Shown: piece after piece, positions 1-6,902 of the stretch | Layout: each line of letters begins with the position of its first letter | Numbering within the stretch: position 1 is the first letter of the stretch | Source: CBDUVZ01 sp965370805 | GTDB lineage: Bacteria > Hydrothermota > Tepidihabitantia > Tepidihabitantales > Tepidihabitantaceae | Length of the DNA: 11,905 bases | Direction of reading: 5' to 3' | NCBI GenBank assembly: GCA_965370805.1 | Contig: CBDUVZ010000092.1 | Location: 1-11,905, forward strand | The notes under the pieces: generated by a model | What the model was told of the DNA's origin: nothing | Seen by the model: only the letters and a program-made list of their open reading frames with translations | Databases searched by the model: none | Position numbers and translations under genes: made by a program

Positions 1-2250
1 GTCATCGGCCAGCGCAACTACGGCGAGAAAGGCGAGGCCGCGGGCGGGGGTGGGGAGTACGAAGGCACGGGGATGTCCGGCAAGAGCGGCGAGGAGTACG
101 GTTTCGCCTACCGGCAGAAGTTCCTCGAGACCGCGTTCTGGCTGCCGGCGGTGCGGACCGACGAGCGCGGCCGGGCGCGGGTGACGTTCGAGCTGCCCGA
201 CAACCTGACGACCTGGAAAGCGATTGCGGTGGCGAGCACGGTCGAGCGGTTCGGGTCCGGCGATGCGGAGTTCAGAGCGAACCTGCCGCTGCTGCTCCAG
301 CCGTCACTGCCCAGGTTCGTCCGCCCGGACGACCGGTTCGACGGCGGGGTAATGGTCCACAACCGAACCGGGAAGGAAATGACGGTGCGGGTACGCGCCG
401 TGGTTTCGGGCGCGGCCGTGCTTGACGGTGAATCGGTGCGGGAAGCAGTAGTGGAACCGGGACAGCCGGTTGAAGTCCGGTTCAACTTCCGGTGCACCGG
501 GGCCAGGGACCGGTTCGCGGGGACCGTGCAGTTCACGTTCGAAGCGAGCGCGGGACCGGAGCATGACGCCCTGAAGCTGACCCTGCCGGTGCGGAACCCA
601 CCGGTCACCGAAGCGGTGGCGCTCTACGAGCAGACGGTCGATTCCGCCGCGGTCCAGTGGCTGACCGCGCCGGCCGACGTGTTCAGCGGCGTCGGCGGGC
701 TGGAAGCAACGGTGGCTTCTTCGGGCCTGAGCGGGCTCGAACGCGGAATCGAATACCTGCGTACCTACCCCTACGACTGCCTCGAACAGCGGCTGAGCAA
801 AGTCCTGCCGTTCATCGTCGGCGAGACGCTGATCAACCAGTTCAAGCTCTCGACCCTGACCGGGAATGCGCTGCGTCGGTTCGTGGCCGGTGAACTGGTT
901 AAGGTCGGGAAGTACCAGGACGAGGGGGGCGGATTCCACTTCTGGTCGAACTCGCGCCACTGGTGGAAGCCGTCACCGTCGCCGTACCTGTCGGCGTACT
1001 GCATGTACGTCCTGGCCCGGGCCCGGGACGCGGGGTATGAGGTTGACGCCACGGTCGTCACCAAAGGCAAGTCGTACCTGAGCAACTGGTTGGGATACGT
1101 GAAACAAGGCGATGACTGGCCGTACTCGGTCAACGAGTTCCTCACGACCAGATGCCTGGCGGTCTACGCCCTGAGCTTGTGGGGCGTGAGGGTTGACCCC
1201 TACGTCAACACGCTGATGGAGCGGCTCGACCAGATATCGGTTTTCGGCAAGGCGTACCTGCTCAAGACGGTGAATCAGCCGGCCGGCACCACGTGGCCGC
1301 CGGATGTCACTGAGCGGATAGTCCGGGCCCTGAACAACAAGCTGAAGCTGACACCGACAACCGCGCATTACGAGGAGTCGGCCCGGGGCGGCTGGGTGTT
1401 CCACTCCAACGTCCGGACGACCGCAATCGTGCTCCAGGCCCTGCTCGAAACACGCGGGGAAGTGGAGTTCGCGGAGAAAGTGGTGAAGTGGCTGGTGAGC
1501 GAGCGCAAGGCCGGCCGGTGGCGGACCACCCAGGAGAATATCTACGTCTTCGATGCGTTCGCTACCTACTACCGGGTGTACGAGAAAGTGAAGCCCGAGT
1601 TCACGGTTACGATGAAGCTCGCCGGCCGGGAGATACTGCGGGAAGCATTCCACGGCCGCAAGCTCGATACCCGGCGGAAGTTCATCGGGATCGACGACCT
1701 GCCCCACGGCGAGCGGCAGCGGATCGACATCGCCAAGGACGGGCCGGGCCGGCTGTACTACGGTCTGCGGTTGACTTACGCGCCGAAGGGCGAACTGAAG
1801 CCGATGGACGAAGGCATCAGGGTCGAGAAGACAATCAAACCGGTCAAGCCCGGCTCCGGGTACGAGCGCGGGAAGCAGTACCTGATAACGCTGAAAGTGC
1901 ATACCACCCAGGAGCGACTCTACGTGGTCGTCGACGATCCGCTGCCGGCAGGGTTCGAAATCGTCAACACGGCATTCGAGACCGAGAGCCGGGAGTCGGG
2001 CCGGGCCCTACGCGAAGCTCGCCGGGAGGACGGCCGCTCGCGCTGGTGGGGGGAGTTCAACCACGAGGAGAAGTACGACGACCGGTACGTGCTGTTCGCT
2101 ACTTCGCTGAGTGCGGGGCTGCACACCAGGACCTACTTGGTCAAGGCCCTGACCCCGGGCAGGTTCTTCATGCCGGCAACCAGGGCGGAGGAGATGTACA
2201 CGCCGGAAGTGTTCGGCCGCACCGGCCAGCAGTGGATCGAGGTGAAGTAG
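1..2250 (+). CDS. Bacterial alpha-2-macroglobulin, C-terminal part (5' truncated by window edge)
   Basis: The frame is open from base 1 to the TAG at 2248-2250, so 749 C-terminal residues are visible and the start lies outside. The bacterial family consists of large envelope proteins (about 1,650 residues in E. coli YfhM) that trap attacking proteases. From the left there is a Gly/Glu-rich low-complexity stretch (about residues 10-30) where the protease bait region would lie. The conserved A2M segment FLETAFWLP...LPDNLTTWKAIAVAST follows at about residues 40-75. The thioester motif YPYDCLEQ has its Cys codon at 778-780 (residue 260), with Cys and Gln of CLEQ intact. An alpha-helical thioester domain runs to about residue 520, and a receptor-like C-terminus ends in the typical TPGRFFMPATRAEEMY block. 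pbpC starts six bases downstream, matching the known yfhM-pbpC arrangement. The family call is firm; the N-terminal lipoprotein signal cannot be checked here. Confidence 0.93.
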   Translation, partial: VIGQRNYGEKGEAAGGGGEYEGTGMSGKSGEEYGFAYRQKFLETAFWLPAVRTDERGRARVTFELPDNLTTWKAIAVASTVERFGSGDAEFRANLPLLLQPSLPRFVRPDDRFDGGVMVHNRTGKEMTVRVRAVVSGAAVLDGESVREAVVEPGQPVEVRFNFRCTGARDRFAGTVQFTFEASAGPEHDALKLTLPVRNPPVTEAVALYEQTVDSAAVQWLTAPADVFSGVGGLEATVASSGLSGLERGIEYLRTYPYDCLEQRLSKVLPFIVGETLINQFKLSTLTGNALRRFVAGELVKVGKYQDEGGGFHFWSNSRHWWKPSPSPYLSAYCMYVLARARDAGYEVDATVVTKGKSYLSNWLGYVKQGDDWPYSVNEFLTTRCLAVYALSLWGVRVDPYVNTLMERLDQISVFGKAYLLKTVNQPAGTTWPPDVTERIVRALNNKLKLTPTTAHYEESARGGWVFHSNVRTTAIVLQALLETRGEVEFAEKVVKWLVSERKAGRWRTTQENIYVFDAFATYYRVYEKVKPEFTVTMKLAGREILREAFHGRKLDTRRKFIGIDDLPHGERQRIDIAKDGPGRLYYGLRLTYAPKGELKPMDEGIRVEKTIKPVKPGSGYERGKQYLITLKVHTTQERLYVVVDDPLPAGFEIVNTAFETESRESGRALREARREDGRSRWWGEFNHEEKYDDRYVLFATSLSAGLHTRTYLVKALTPGRFFMPATRAEEMYTPEVFGRTGQQWIEVK

Positions 2251-2256
2251 CCGCAA

Positions 2257-4560
2257 GTGACCAGGCGGAACCGGGCGATTGTCATCCTGGCGGCGCTGCC
2301 CGCGGCGGTGCTGGTTGCCCTGGCGACATACTTCGCGCTACCGCTGCCGGCTGCGTTCGTCCGGGGTGACGAGTTCTGCACCCTGGCGGTCGCGGACCGG
2401 AACGGCGTCCTGCTGCGCGAAGTGCGTTCGTCGCGGTGCGGGGTGGCGCACTGGGTAGCTCTCGAACAGATGAGCCCCTGGCTCGGGCGGGCCGCGGTCG
2501 CGGCCGAGGACAAGCGGTTCTACCGACACCCGGGGGTGGACGTCGTGGCGCTGGGCCGCGCGCTGCTGTCGAACCTGCGCGCTCGGCGGATAGTCTCCGG
2601 CGGCTCGACTATCACCCAGCAACTGGTGCGCAATATCTACCTGGCTCCCCGGCGGACCGTGCCGGTGAAGTTCGCCGAGACCCTGGAGGCGCTGCGACTG
2701 GAACTGCACCTTTCCAAGGACGACATCCTCGAAGCCTATCTCAACCGGGTCGCGTTCGGCAACCGGACCTACGGCGTCGACGCCGCGTCCCGGCTCTACT
2801 TCGACCGGCGCTGCAGCGAGCTCTCGCTGGCCCAGAGCTGCTTCCTCGTGTCGATTCCCCGGGCGCCGGCGCACTACGACCCGTACCGTTTCTACAAACG
2901 AACCCGGAGGCGCCAGCTCCGGATTCTCCGCACCCTGCTCAAGCAGGGCGGAATCGACGAACTCGAATACGAGACCGCAGTTGCCGAGAGCATCATCCCG
3001 GCCGAGCCGGGGAGCCGCTTCCGCGCCCCGCACTTCGTGGACTACGTGCTGGCGCAACTGGAACACCGGGACGTCCGCGGCGCGGGTCAGGTGCGGACCA
3101 CCCTGGACTGGCCGGTCCAGCAGGAATGCGAGGACCTGCTGAAGAACCAGCTCGCCCGGCTGCAGCGCAACCACGCCACCAACGGCGCGGTTCTGGTCAT
3201 GGACCGGACAACCGGGGACGTAGTGGCGATGGTCGGGTCCCGGGGTTACTTTGACCCGGATGCCGGGCAGGTGAACGCCTGCCTGAGTCTTCGTCAGCCC
3301 GGGTCGGCAATCAAGCCTTTCGTCTACGCGGCGGCGTTCGAGCGCGGAATCAGCCCGGCAACAATCCTGCCTGATATCCCGCACTTCTTCACCGAGCGGG
3401 GCGGCGACTACACGCCGGCAAACTACGACCGGAAGTTCCACGGCCCGGTCAGCGCGCGGACGGCGCTCGGCTGCTCATACAACGTGCCCGCGGTCCGGGT
3501 TGCGGAGGAGATCGGACCCGAGTTGCTGCTGGCGACGCTGCGCCGGGTCGGGATGACGAGCCTGGACAAGGACGCAACCCACTACGGGCTCGCCCTCGCG
3601 CTCGGGGTCGGCGACGTGCCGCTGCTCCAGCTTGTCAATGCGTACCGGGTCCTGGCCAACTCCGGCGAGTTCGCGCCGGCCCGCGTAATCCGGTCGGCCC
3701 GCGACAACCGGGGGGACGATATCCCGCTGTCCCGGGAAGGGCCGGTCCGCGTGCTCAGCCCGGTGGCGGTGTTCCTGGTGACGAACATCCTGTCCGACAA
3801 CGACGCGCGGGCACCGGCGTTCGGCGAGTTCTCGTGCCTCTGCCTCGGGTTCCCGTGCGCGGTAAAGACCGGGACGTCAAAGGATTTCCGGGACAACTGG
3901 GCCGTGGGGTACACGAACGACTACGTCGCCGGCGTCTGGGTCGGCAACTTCGACGGCTCGCCGATGCACCGGGTCTCGGGCGTCACCGGGGCCGGGCCGC
4001 TGCTACGCGACGTGATGCTGGCGCTGCACGACGTGGAGCCGGGCGGATTCACCGAGCCGGAAGGAATCGTCCGGTGCCGGGTCTGTCCGAAGTCGGGGCT
4101 GCTGCCCGGGCCGCACTGTCCCAACAGTGTCGTCGAGTTGTTCGCCGGGGAGAATGCGCCGCACGAAACCTGCGACGTGCATCAACTGGTGACAGCAGAC
4201 CGGGTAATCGAAGTCTACCCGCCGGCGTACTGGGCGTGGATGGAGCAGAACGGACTGGAGTTGCCGCCGGTGAGATCGCGCGAGCACGCGGCTCGGACCG
4301 GACCAGCCGTCCTGTTCCCGGACCGGGGCGACGTGTTCAAGATCGACCCGGACGTCGCGCGGGAATCCCAGTCGATACTGCTCAAGGCAGTGGTGCCGGC
4401 CGGCGAAGACGAAGCGACCTGGGTGATGGACGGCAAGGAACTGGCCCGGGTGGACCGGCCGTTCACCCTGTTCTGGGGCCTGGAGCCGGGACGTCACCGG
4501 GTCAGGGTCAAGGCCGGTGGCAGTGCCAGCGAGGAAGTCGGGTTCCTCGTGATGCCCTAG
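2257..4560 (+). CDS. pbpC: Penicillin-binding protein 1C (bifunctional peptidoglycan glycosyltransferase/transpeptidase)
   Basis: This is an inner-membrane, periplasm-facing peptidoglycan synthase of 767 residues, near the usual PBP1C length. It has an N-terminal membrane anchor (about residues 6-30). The glycosyltransferase-51 domain has EDKRFYRHPGVD with catalytic Glu84, GGSTITQQ (115-122), KFAETLEALRLE (138-149) and KDDILEAYLN (154-163). The transpeptidase domain has SxxK at Ser350-Lys353, SYN at 407-409 and KTG at 537-539. Four cysteines (607, 610, 621, 639) lie in the CxxC...C...C region seen in PBP1C relatives, and a BiPBP_C domain occupies about 700-767. The start is GTG at 2257, six bases after the alpha-2-macroglobulin stop; a GAGGTG ribosome site at 2239-2244 lies inside the upstream gene, with a rather long 12-base spacer. 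Co-transcription and translational coupling are likely. All catalytic motifs are present, so the enzyme should be active. Confidence 0.96.
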   Translation: MTRRNRAIVILAALPAAVLVALATYFALPLPAAFVRGDEFCTLAVADRNGVLLREVRSSRCGVAHWVALEQMSPWLGRAAVAAEDKRFYRHPGVDVVALGRALLSNLRARRIVSGGSTITQQLVRNIYLAPRRTVPVKFAETLEALRLELHLSKDDILEAYLNRVAFGNRTYGVDAASRLYFDRRCSELSLAQSCFLVSIPRAPAHYDPYRFYKRTRRRQLRILRTLLKQGGIDELEYETAVAESIIPAEPGSRFRAPHFVDYVLAQLEHRDVRGAGQVRTTLDWPVQQECEDLLKNQLARLQRNHATNGAVLVMDRTTGDVVAMVGSRGYFDPDAGQVNACLSLRQPGSAIKPFVYAAAFERGISPATILPDIPHFFTERGGDYTPANYDRKFHGPVSARTALGCSYNVPAVRVAEEIGPELLLATLRRVGMTSLDKDATHYGLALALGVGDVPLLQLVNAYRVLANSGEFAPARVIRSARDNRGDDIPLSREGPVRVLSPVAVFLVTNILSDNDARAPAFGEFSCLCLGFPCAVKTGTSKDFRDNWAVGYTNDYVAGVWVGNFDGSPMHRVSGVTGAGPLLRDVMLALHDVEPGGFTEPEGIVRCRVCPKSGLLPGPHCPNSVVELFAGENAPHETCDVHQLVTADRVIEVYPPAYWAWMEQNGLELPPVRSREHAARTGPAVLFPDRGDVFKIDPDVARESQSILLKAVVPAGEDEATWVMDGKELARVDRPFTLFWGLEPGRHRVRVKAGGSASEEVGFLVMP
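4557..4560. other. Shared CTAG palindrome forming both stop codons of convergent genes
   Basis: The four bases CTAG read TAG on each strand. 4558-4560 ends pbpC on the plus strand, and the complement of 4557-4559 ends the minus-strand fusion gene. The two coding regions overlap tail to tail with no room for an intergenic terminator. Confidence 0.9.
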
Positions 4561-5900
4561 GTGTCCGGCGGCGGGTCGAGCCAGCCGCCCGCTTCGAGCA
4601 GATGGTAGAGCACGATTGCGGCCGCAGTCGCGACATTGACCGAGTTCTTGAACCCGAAGACCGGTATCTCCACCACGTCATCACAAAGCCGCAGCACGGA
4701 CTGGGACAGCCCGAGCGCTTCGTTGCCGAAGACGACCGCGACCGGGAACCGGTATTCGAGCCGGTGGTAGGCAACCGCGTTCCTCGCCGTCTCGACGCCG
4801 ACAATCCGGACTCCCTCGGTCTTGAGTTGCTTCAGGGCAGCGGTCGTTTCCTCGAACCTGCGCCACGGAACCGAATCGGTCGCCCCGAGCGCGGTCTGTT
4901 CGAGTTTGTGGTGGGGCGGGCAGGCGGTATACCCGCAGGGGATGACCTCGGCGATCCGGGCCGCGTCAGCCAGGCGGAAGATCGAGCCGGTATTGAAAGC
5001 GCTGCGCAGGTTGTCGAGCACGACGTGAATCGGTCTTCGTTCGAGCTTCCGGAACTCATCCGGCGGGAGCTGCGAATCGCGGGACTTGACGTCATAGAAA
5101 GTCTCGATACCGTCCGGCGCGTTCCAACCCCGCAGCGAACGACCTCTGCCCGCCGGCTTGCCCCGGGTGGCGGCGGGGTGCGGCACCGGGCCGGCGAGCA
5201 GCGCAGTCTGCGCCGCTTTGTTGCAGACCTGAATCAGGTCAAGGGCCGAGCCGAAGTCGCTTCCCGATGCGACTATCCCGTGGCGGGGCCAGATGACGGC
5301 GAGGTTCTTCTCAAACGCGCGGGCGGTGGCGGACGCCAGTTGCTTTGAGCCGGGCTCCATGAAAGGCAGGGCCGCGAGCCGGTCGCGGAGCGGTGCCATC
5401 TCGGAGTGCATCCGGAGCAGGAGCGCGACCAGCGACTGCGGCTCCGGGTAGCGGTGCGACAACGCGACCAGGTGAGTGGGATGGGTGTGAACCAGGGCGC
5501 GGTGTTCGGGCCGGCGTTCGGCAAGTACGGCATGGACTGCGAGGTGGGCGGGCAGTTCGCTCGATGGCATGCCCCGCCCCGCGGTGCGGTACGCAGAGCC
5601 TTCACGGTCGAATGCGAGCAGACAGAGTCCGGGCAGCGGGTCTGCCGCGATGCCGCGCATCCTGGTGCCCGCGGCGGTGATGAGGATTCCGGCCGACCCC
5701 AGCGACGGCAGCGGTTCCGGGATTCGAGCCTGTGGGTCGGTGAGTTCGGGCGCGGCGTCGAGCCGGTACGAAAGATTGCCGGCGTTGGCTTCGGCCCAGC
5801 CGCTGTCTGCGAGTCCGGCCGCGACTTGCCTGATGCCGCTGAGCAGCGGGGCGGCGACCCGGACAAGGGCCGTATCATCGGTCGGAGAAGAGTCGCTCAT
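4557..5900 (-). CDS. Fusion protein: class II aldolase domain + SpoU/TrmH-family RNA methyltransferase domain
   Basis: One 447-residue frame contains two unrelated domains. Residues about 10-238 match class II aldolase/adducin proteins (RhaD/FucA type): NAGNLSYRL (39-47), catalytic-type Glu115 in SSELPAHLAVH, a metal-binding HTH at His138/His140, and a third candidate ligand His207 in PRHGIVASG. Residues about 262-445 match SPOUT-fold 2'-O-ribose methyltransferases: VVLDNLRSAFNTGSIFRLADA with Asn303 and Arg309, then PPHHKLEQTALGATDSVPW, then VVFGNEALGLS (389-399), then IPVFGFKNSVNVATAAA (412-428), which forms the S-adenosylmethionine knot. Residues about 238-262 are a Pro/Gly/Arg-rich linker. 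No ATG occurs after residue 181, so a separate methyltransferase start would need a GTG or TTG without an obvious ribosome site. The start is ATG at 5900 with only a weak GGAAT upstream. The substrates of both halves are unknown; the domain assignments are solid. Confidence 0.9.
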   Translation of the reverse strand: MSDSSPTDDTALVRVAAPLLSGIRQVAAGLADSGWAEANAGNLSYRLDAAPELTDPQARIPEPLPSLGSAGILITAAGTRMRGIAADPLPGLCLLAFDREGSAYRTAGRGMPSSELPAHLAVHAVLAERRPEHRALVHTHPTHLVALSHRYPEPQSLVALLLRMHSEMAPLRDRLAALPFMEPGSKQLASATARAFEKNLAVIWPRHGIVASGSDFGSALDLIQVCNKAAQTALLAGPVPHPAATRGKPAGRGRSLRGWNAPDGIETFYDVKSRDSQLPPDEFRKLERRPIHVVLDNLRSAFNTGSIFRLADAARIAEVIPCGYTACPPHHKLEQTALGATDSVPWRRFEETTAALKQLKTEGVRIVGVETARNAVAYHRLEYRFPVAVVFGNEALGLSQSVLRLCDDVVEIPVFGFKNSVNVATAAAIVLYHLLEAGGWLDPPPDT

Positions 5901-5964
5901 CGGGTGATTCCGGATTCTATGTTGCCTTGTTGCTGCCGGCTGTCAAGCAATAGCCGGGTTCGGC

Positions 5965-5992
5965 TTGACCGGGCGTGAGGCCGGGCTATGCT
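5965..5992 (+). promoter_or_regulatory. Predicted sigma-70-type promoter for the DUF4177-cvpA operon
   Basis: A -35 box TTGACC at 5965-5970 (5 of 6 consensus bases) is followed by a 16-base spacer and a -10 box TATGCT at 5987-5992 (4 of 6). The predicted start is near A5999, giving a leader of about 17 bases that contains the AAAGGAG ribosome site at 6002-6008. This fit supports both the promoter and the start codon choice. No transcript data are available. Confidence 0.55.
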
Positions 5993-6015
5993 CTTCCGAT
6001 GAAAGGAGATTCCAA

Positions 6016-6339
6016 ATGACCAAATGGGAATATGCGTTGTTCAATATCGATATCCACATGAGCCCGGTGCTGAAGATGTCCCGCTGGGGAGTGGAAGTTC
6101 CCGGCGAGAAGAAGCCGCGCAATACGAGGGAAGGCGTTGAGGACTACTTGTGCGACTACGGTGCCGAAGGATGGGAACTGGTTGGTGTCAGCACCGGTTC
6201 GAACCGCGACGGCATTATCAGTAAGGCGGTGTTGTACTTCAAGCGTCCGCTGACCGCAGAACGGGAGGCCGAGCGCGCCGCGAAGCGGAAGGCGCAGGCC
6301 GAGGCGGCGGCGGCGAAGAAGAAGAAATTCACGGGCTAG
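6016..6339 (+). CDS. DUF4177-like small protein with charged Lys/Ala-rich tail
   Basis: The protein has 107 residues starting at ATG 6016, chosen because a strong AAAGGAG (6002-6008) sits seven bases upstream. A longer in-frame start at 5965 would lie on the -35 box of the predicted promoter. Residues 4-78 follow the DUF4177 pattern: an N-terminal KWEYALF strand, a central LCDYGAEGWELVGV helix-strand block (46-59) and a closing AVLYFKRPL strand (71-79). Residues 80-107 form a charged segment rich in Glu, Arg, Ala and Lys ending in KKKK, probably helical and perhaps nucleic-acid or membrane-surface binding (inference). No signal peptide is seen, so it is probably cytoplasmic. The molecular function of the family is unknown. 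It is followed after nine bases by the CvpA-like gene. Confidence 0.8.
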   Translation: MTKWEYALFNIDIHMSPVLKMSRWGVEVPGEKKPRNTREGVEDYLCDYGAEGWELVGVSTGSNRDGIISKAVLYFKRPLTAEREAERAAKRKAQAEAAAAKKKKFTG

Positions 6340-6348
6340 AACTGCGCC

Positions 6349-6831
6349 ATGCGGTTGAACTGGGTTGACCTGCTTACGATCGGGCTGATTGCCACGGTCG
6401 GGGCGTTCCAGTTCCTGCGTGGGATCAAGAACTTCTCGCAGATACTGTACGAAGCGCTACTCCTGATTGTGGCTCTGGTCGCGGCGACTGCGCTGTCCGA
6501 GCCGCTGGGCAATGCGCTCGGGGTATCCCGGGTGCTTGTGTACATCATTGCCTTTGTCGTACTGGGTATGCTTGGCATCCTGCTGGCGACCACGCTGAAC
6601 AAGTTCATGGCGTTCGACCTCGGGGTATTCAACTACCTGTTTGCGATGCTGTTCGGAGTGGTCAGCGGCTGGGTAATCGGTCACACGGTCCTGCGGTCGC
6701 TCACGGCAATCTACAACCCCGGGCTTCATTTGGCAATCAGGAAGTCATGGATGGCGAGCCAGGTGCTTCATTTCGGAGCTTTCTGGGAGCTACTGGCCAT
6801 CCTGCGGATTGCCCGCTGGCGCGGGTTCTGA
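6349..6831 (+). CDS. CvpA-family integral membrane protein
   Basis: The protein has 160 residues and is strongly hydrophobic, with four predicted membrane segments at about 6-23, 32-50, 62-83 and 95-114. It opens with LNWVDLLTIG and has a RG turn after the first helix (GAFQFLRGIKNF), the typical CvpA start. The fourth hydrophobic segment (NYLFAMLFGVVSGWVIG) resembles the LNRLLGALLGLLKG-type segment of the family. CvpA proteins were named for colicin V production and are inner-membrane proteins linked to envelope homeostasis; the exact activity is not settled. ATG 6349 is nine bases after the previous stop and lacks a clear ribosome site, so translation probably depends on the upstream gene. 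A hairpin at 6858-6884 closes the operon. Confidence 0.78.
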   Translation: MRLNWVDLLTIGLIATVGAFQFLRGIKNFSQILYEALLLIVALVAATALSEPLGNALGVSRVLVYIIAFVVLGMLGILLATTLNKFMAFDLGVFNYLFAMLFGVVSGWVIGHTVLRSLTAIYNPGLHLAIRKSWMASQVLHFGAFWELLAILRIARWRGF

Positions 6832-6857
6832 CCGGACGATTTCCGGACGCAAACTTG

Positions 6858-6884
6858 CGGGCCGCAACGTGAAGTTGCGGCCCG
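6858..6884. terminator. Hairpin between convergent genes, probable bidirectional terminator
   Basis: CGGGCCGCAAC (6858-6868), loop GTGAA (6869-6873) and GTTGCGGCCCG (6874-6884) form a perfect 11-bp GC-rich stem. It lies 26 bases after the cvpA stop and 18 bases after the tldE stop. Neither side has a long T tract (only short TTT runs), so it may act with a factor or as an mRNA 3' stabiliser. Confidence 0.6.
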
Positions 6885-6902
6885 TGGTGTCGATACGTTT
6901 CT

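Noticed and set aside
5109..5190. Internal start making the methyltransferase a separate gene
   Set aside because: There is no ATG in frame and no ribosome-site-like sequence before the in-frame GTG near residue 239; the single frame continues from the aldolase without a stop.
3834..5348. 504-residue plus-strand frame crossing from pbpC into the fusion gene
   Set aside because: It spans two convergent real genes in the wrong frame or strand, with Arg/Gly-rich composition typical of a shadow.
5914..5946. Minus-strand promoter for the fusion gene: perfect TTGACA (5941-5946) and TAGAAT (5914-5919)
   Set aside because: The boxes are individually good but separated by 21 bases, well outside the usual 16-18; with a 17-base spacer the -10 match is poor. 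Left uncalled.
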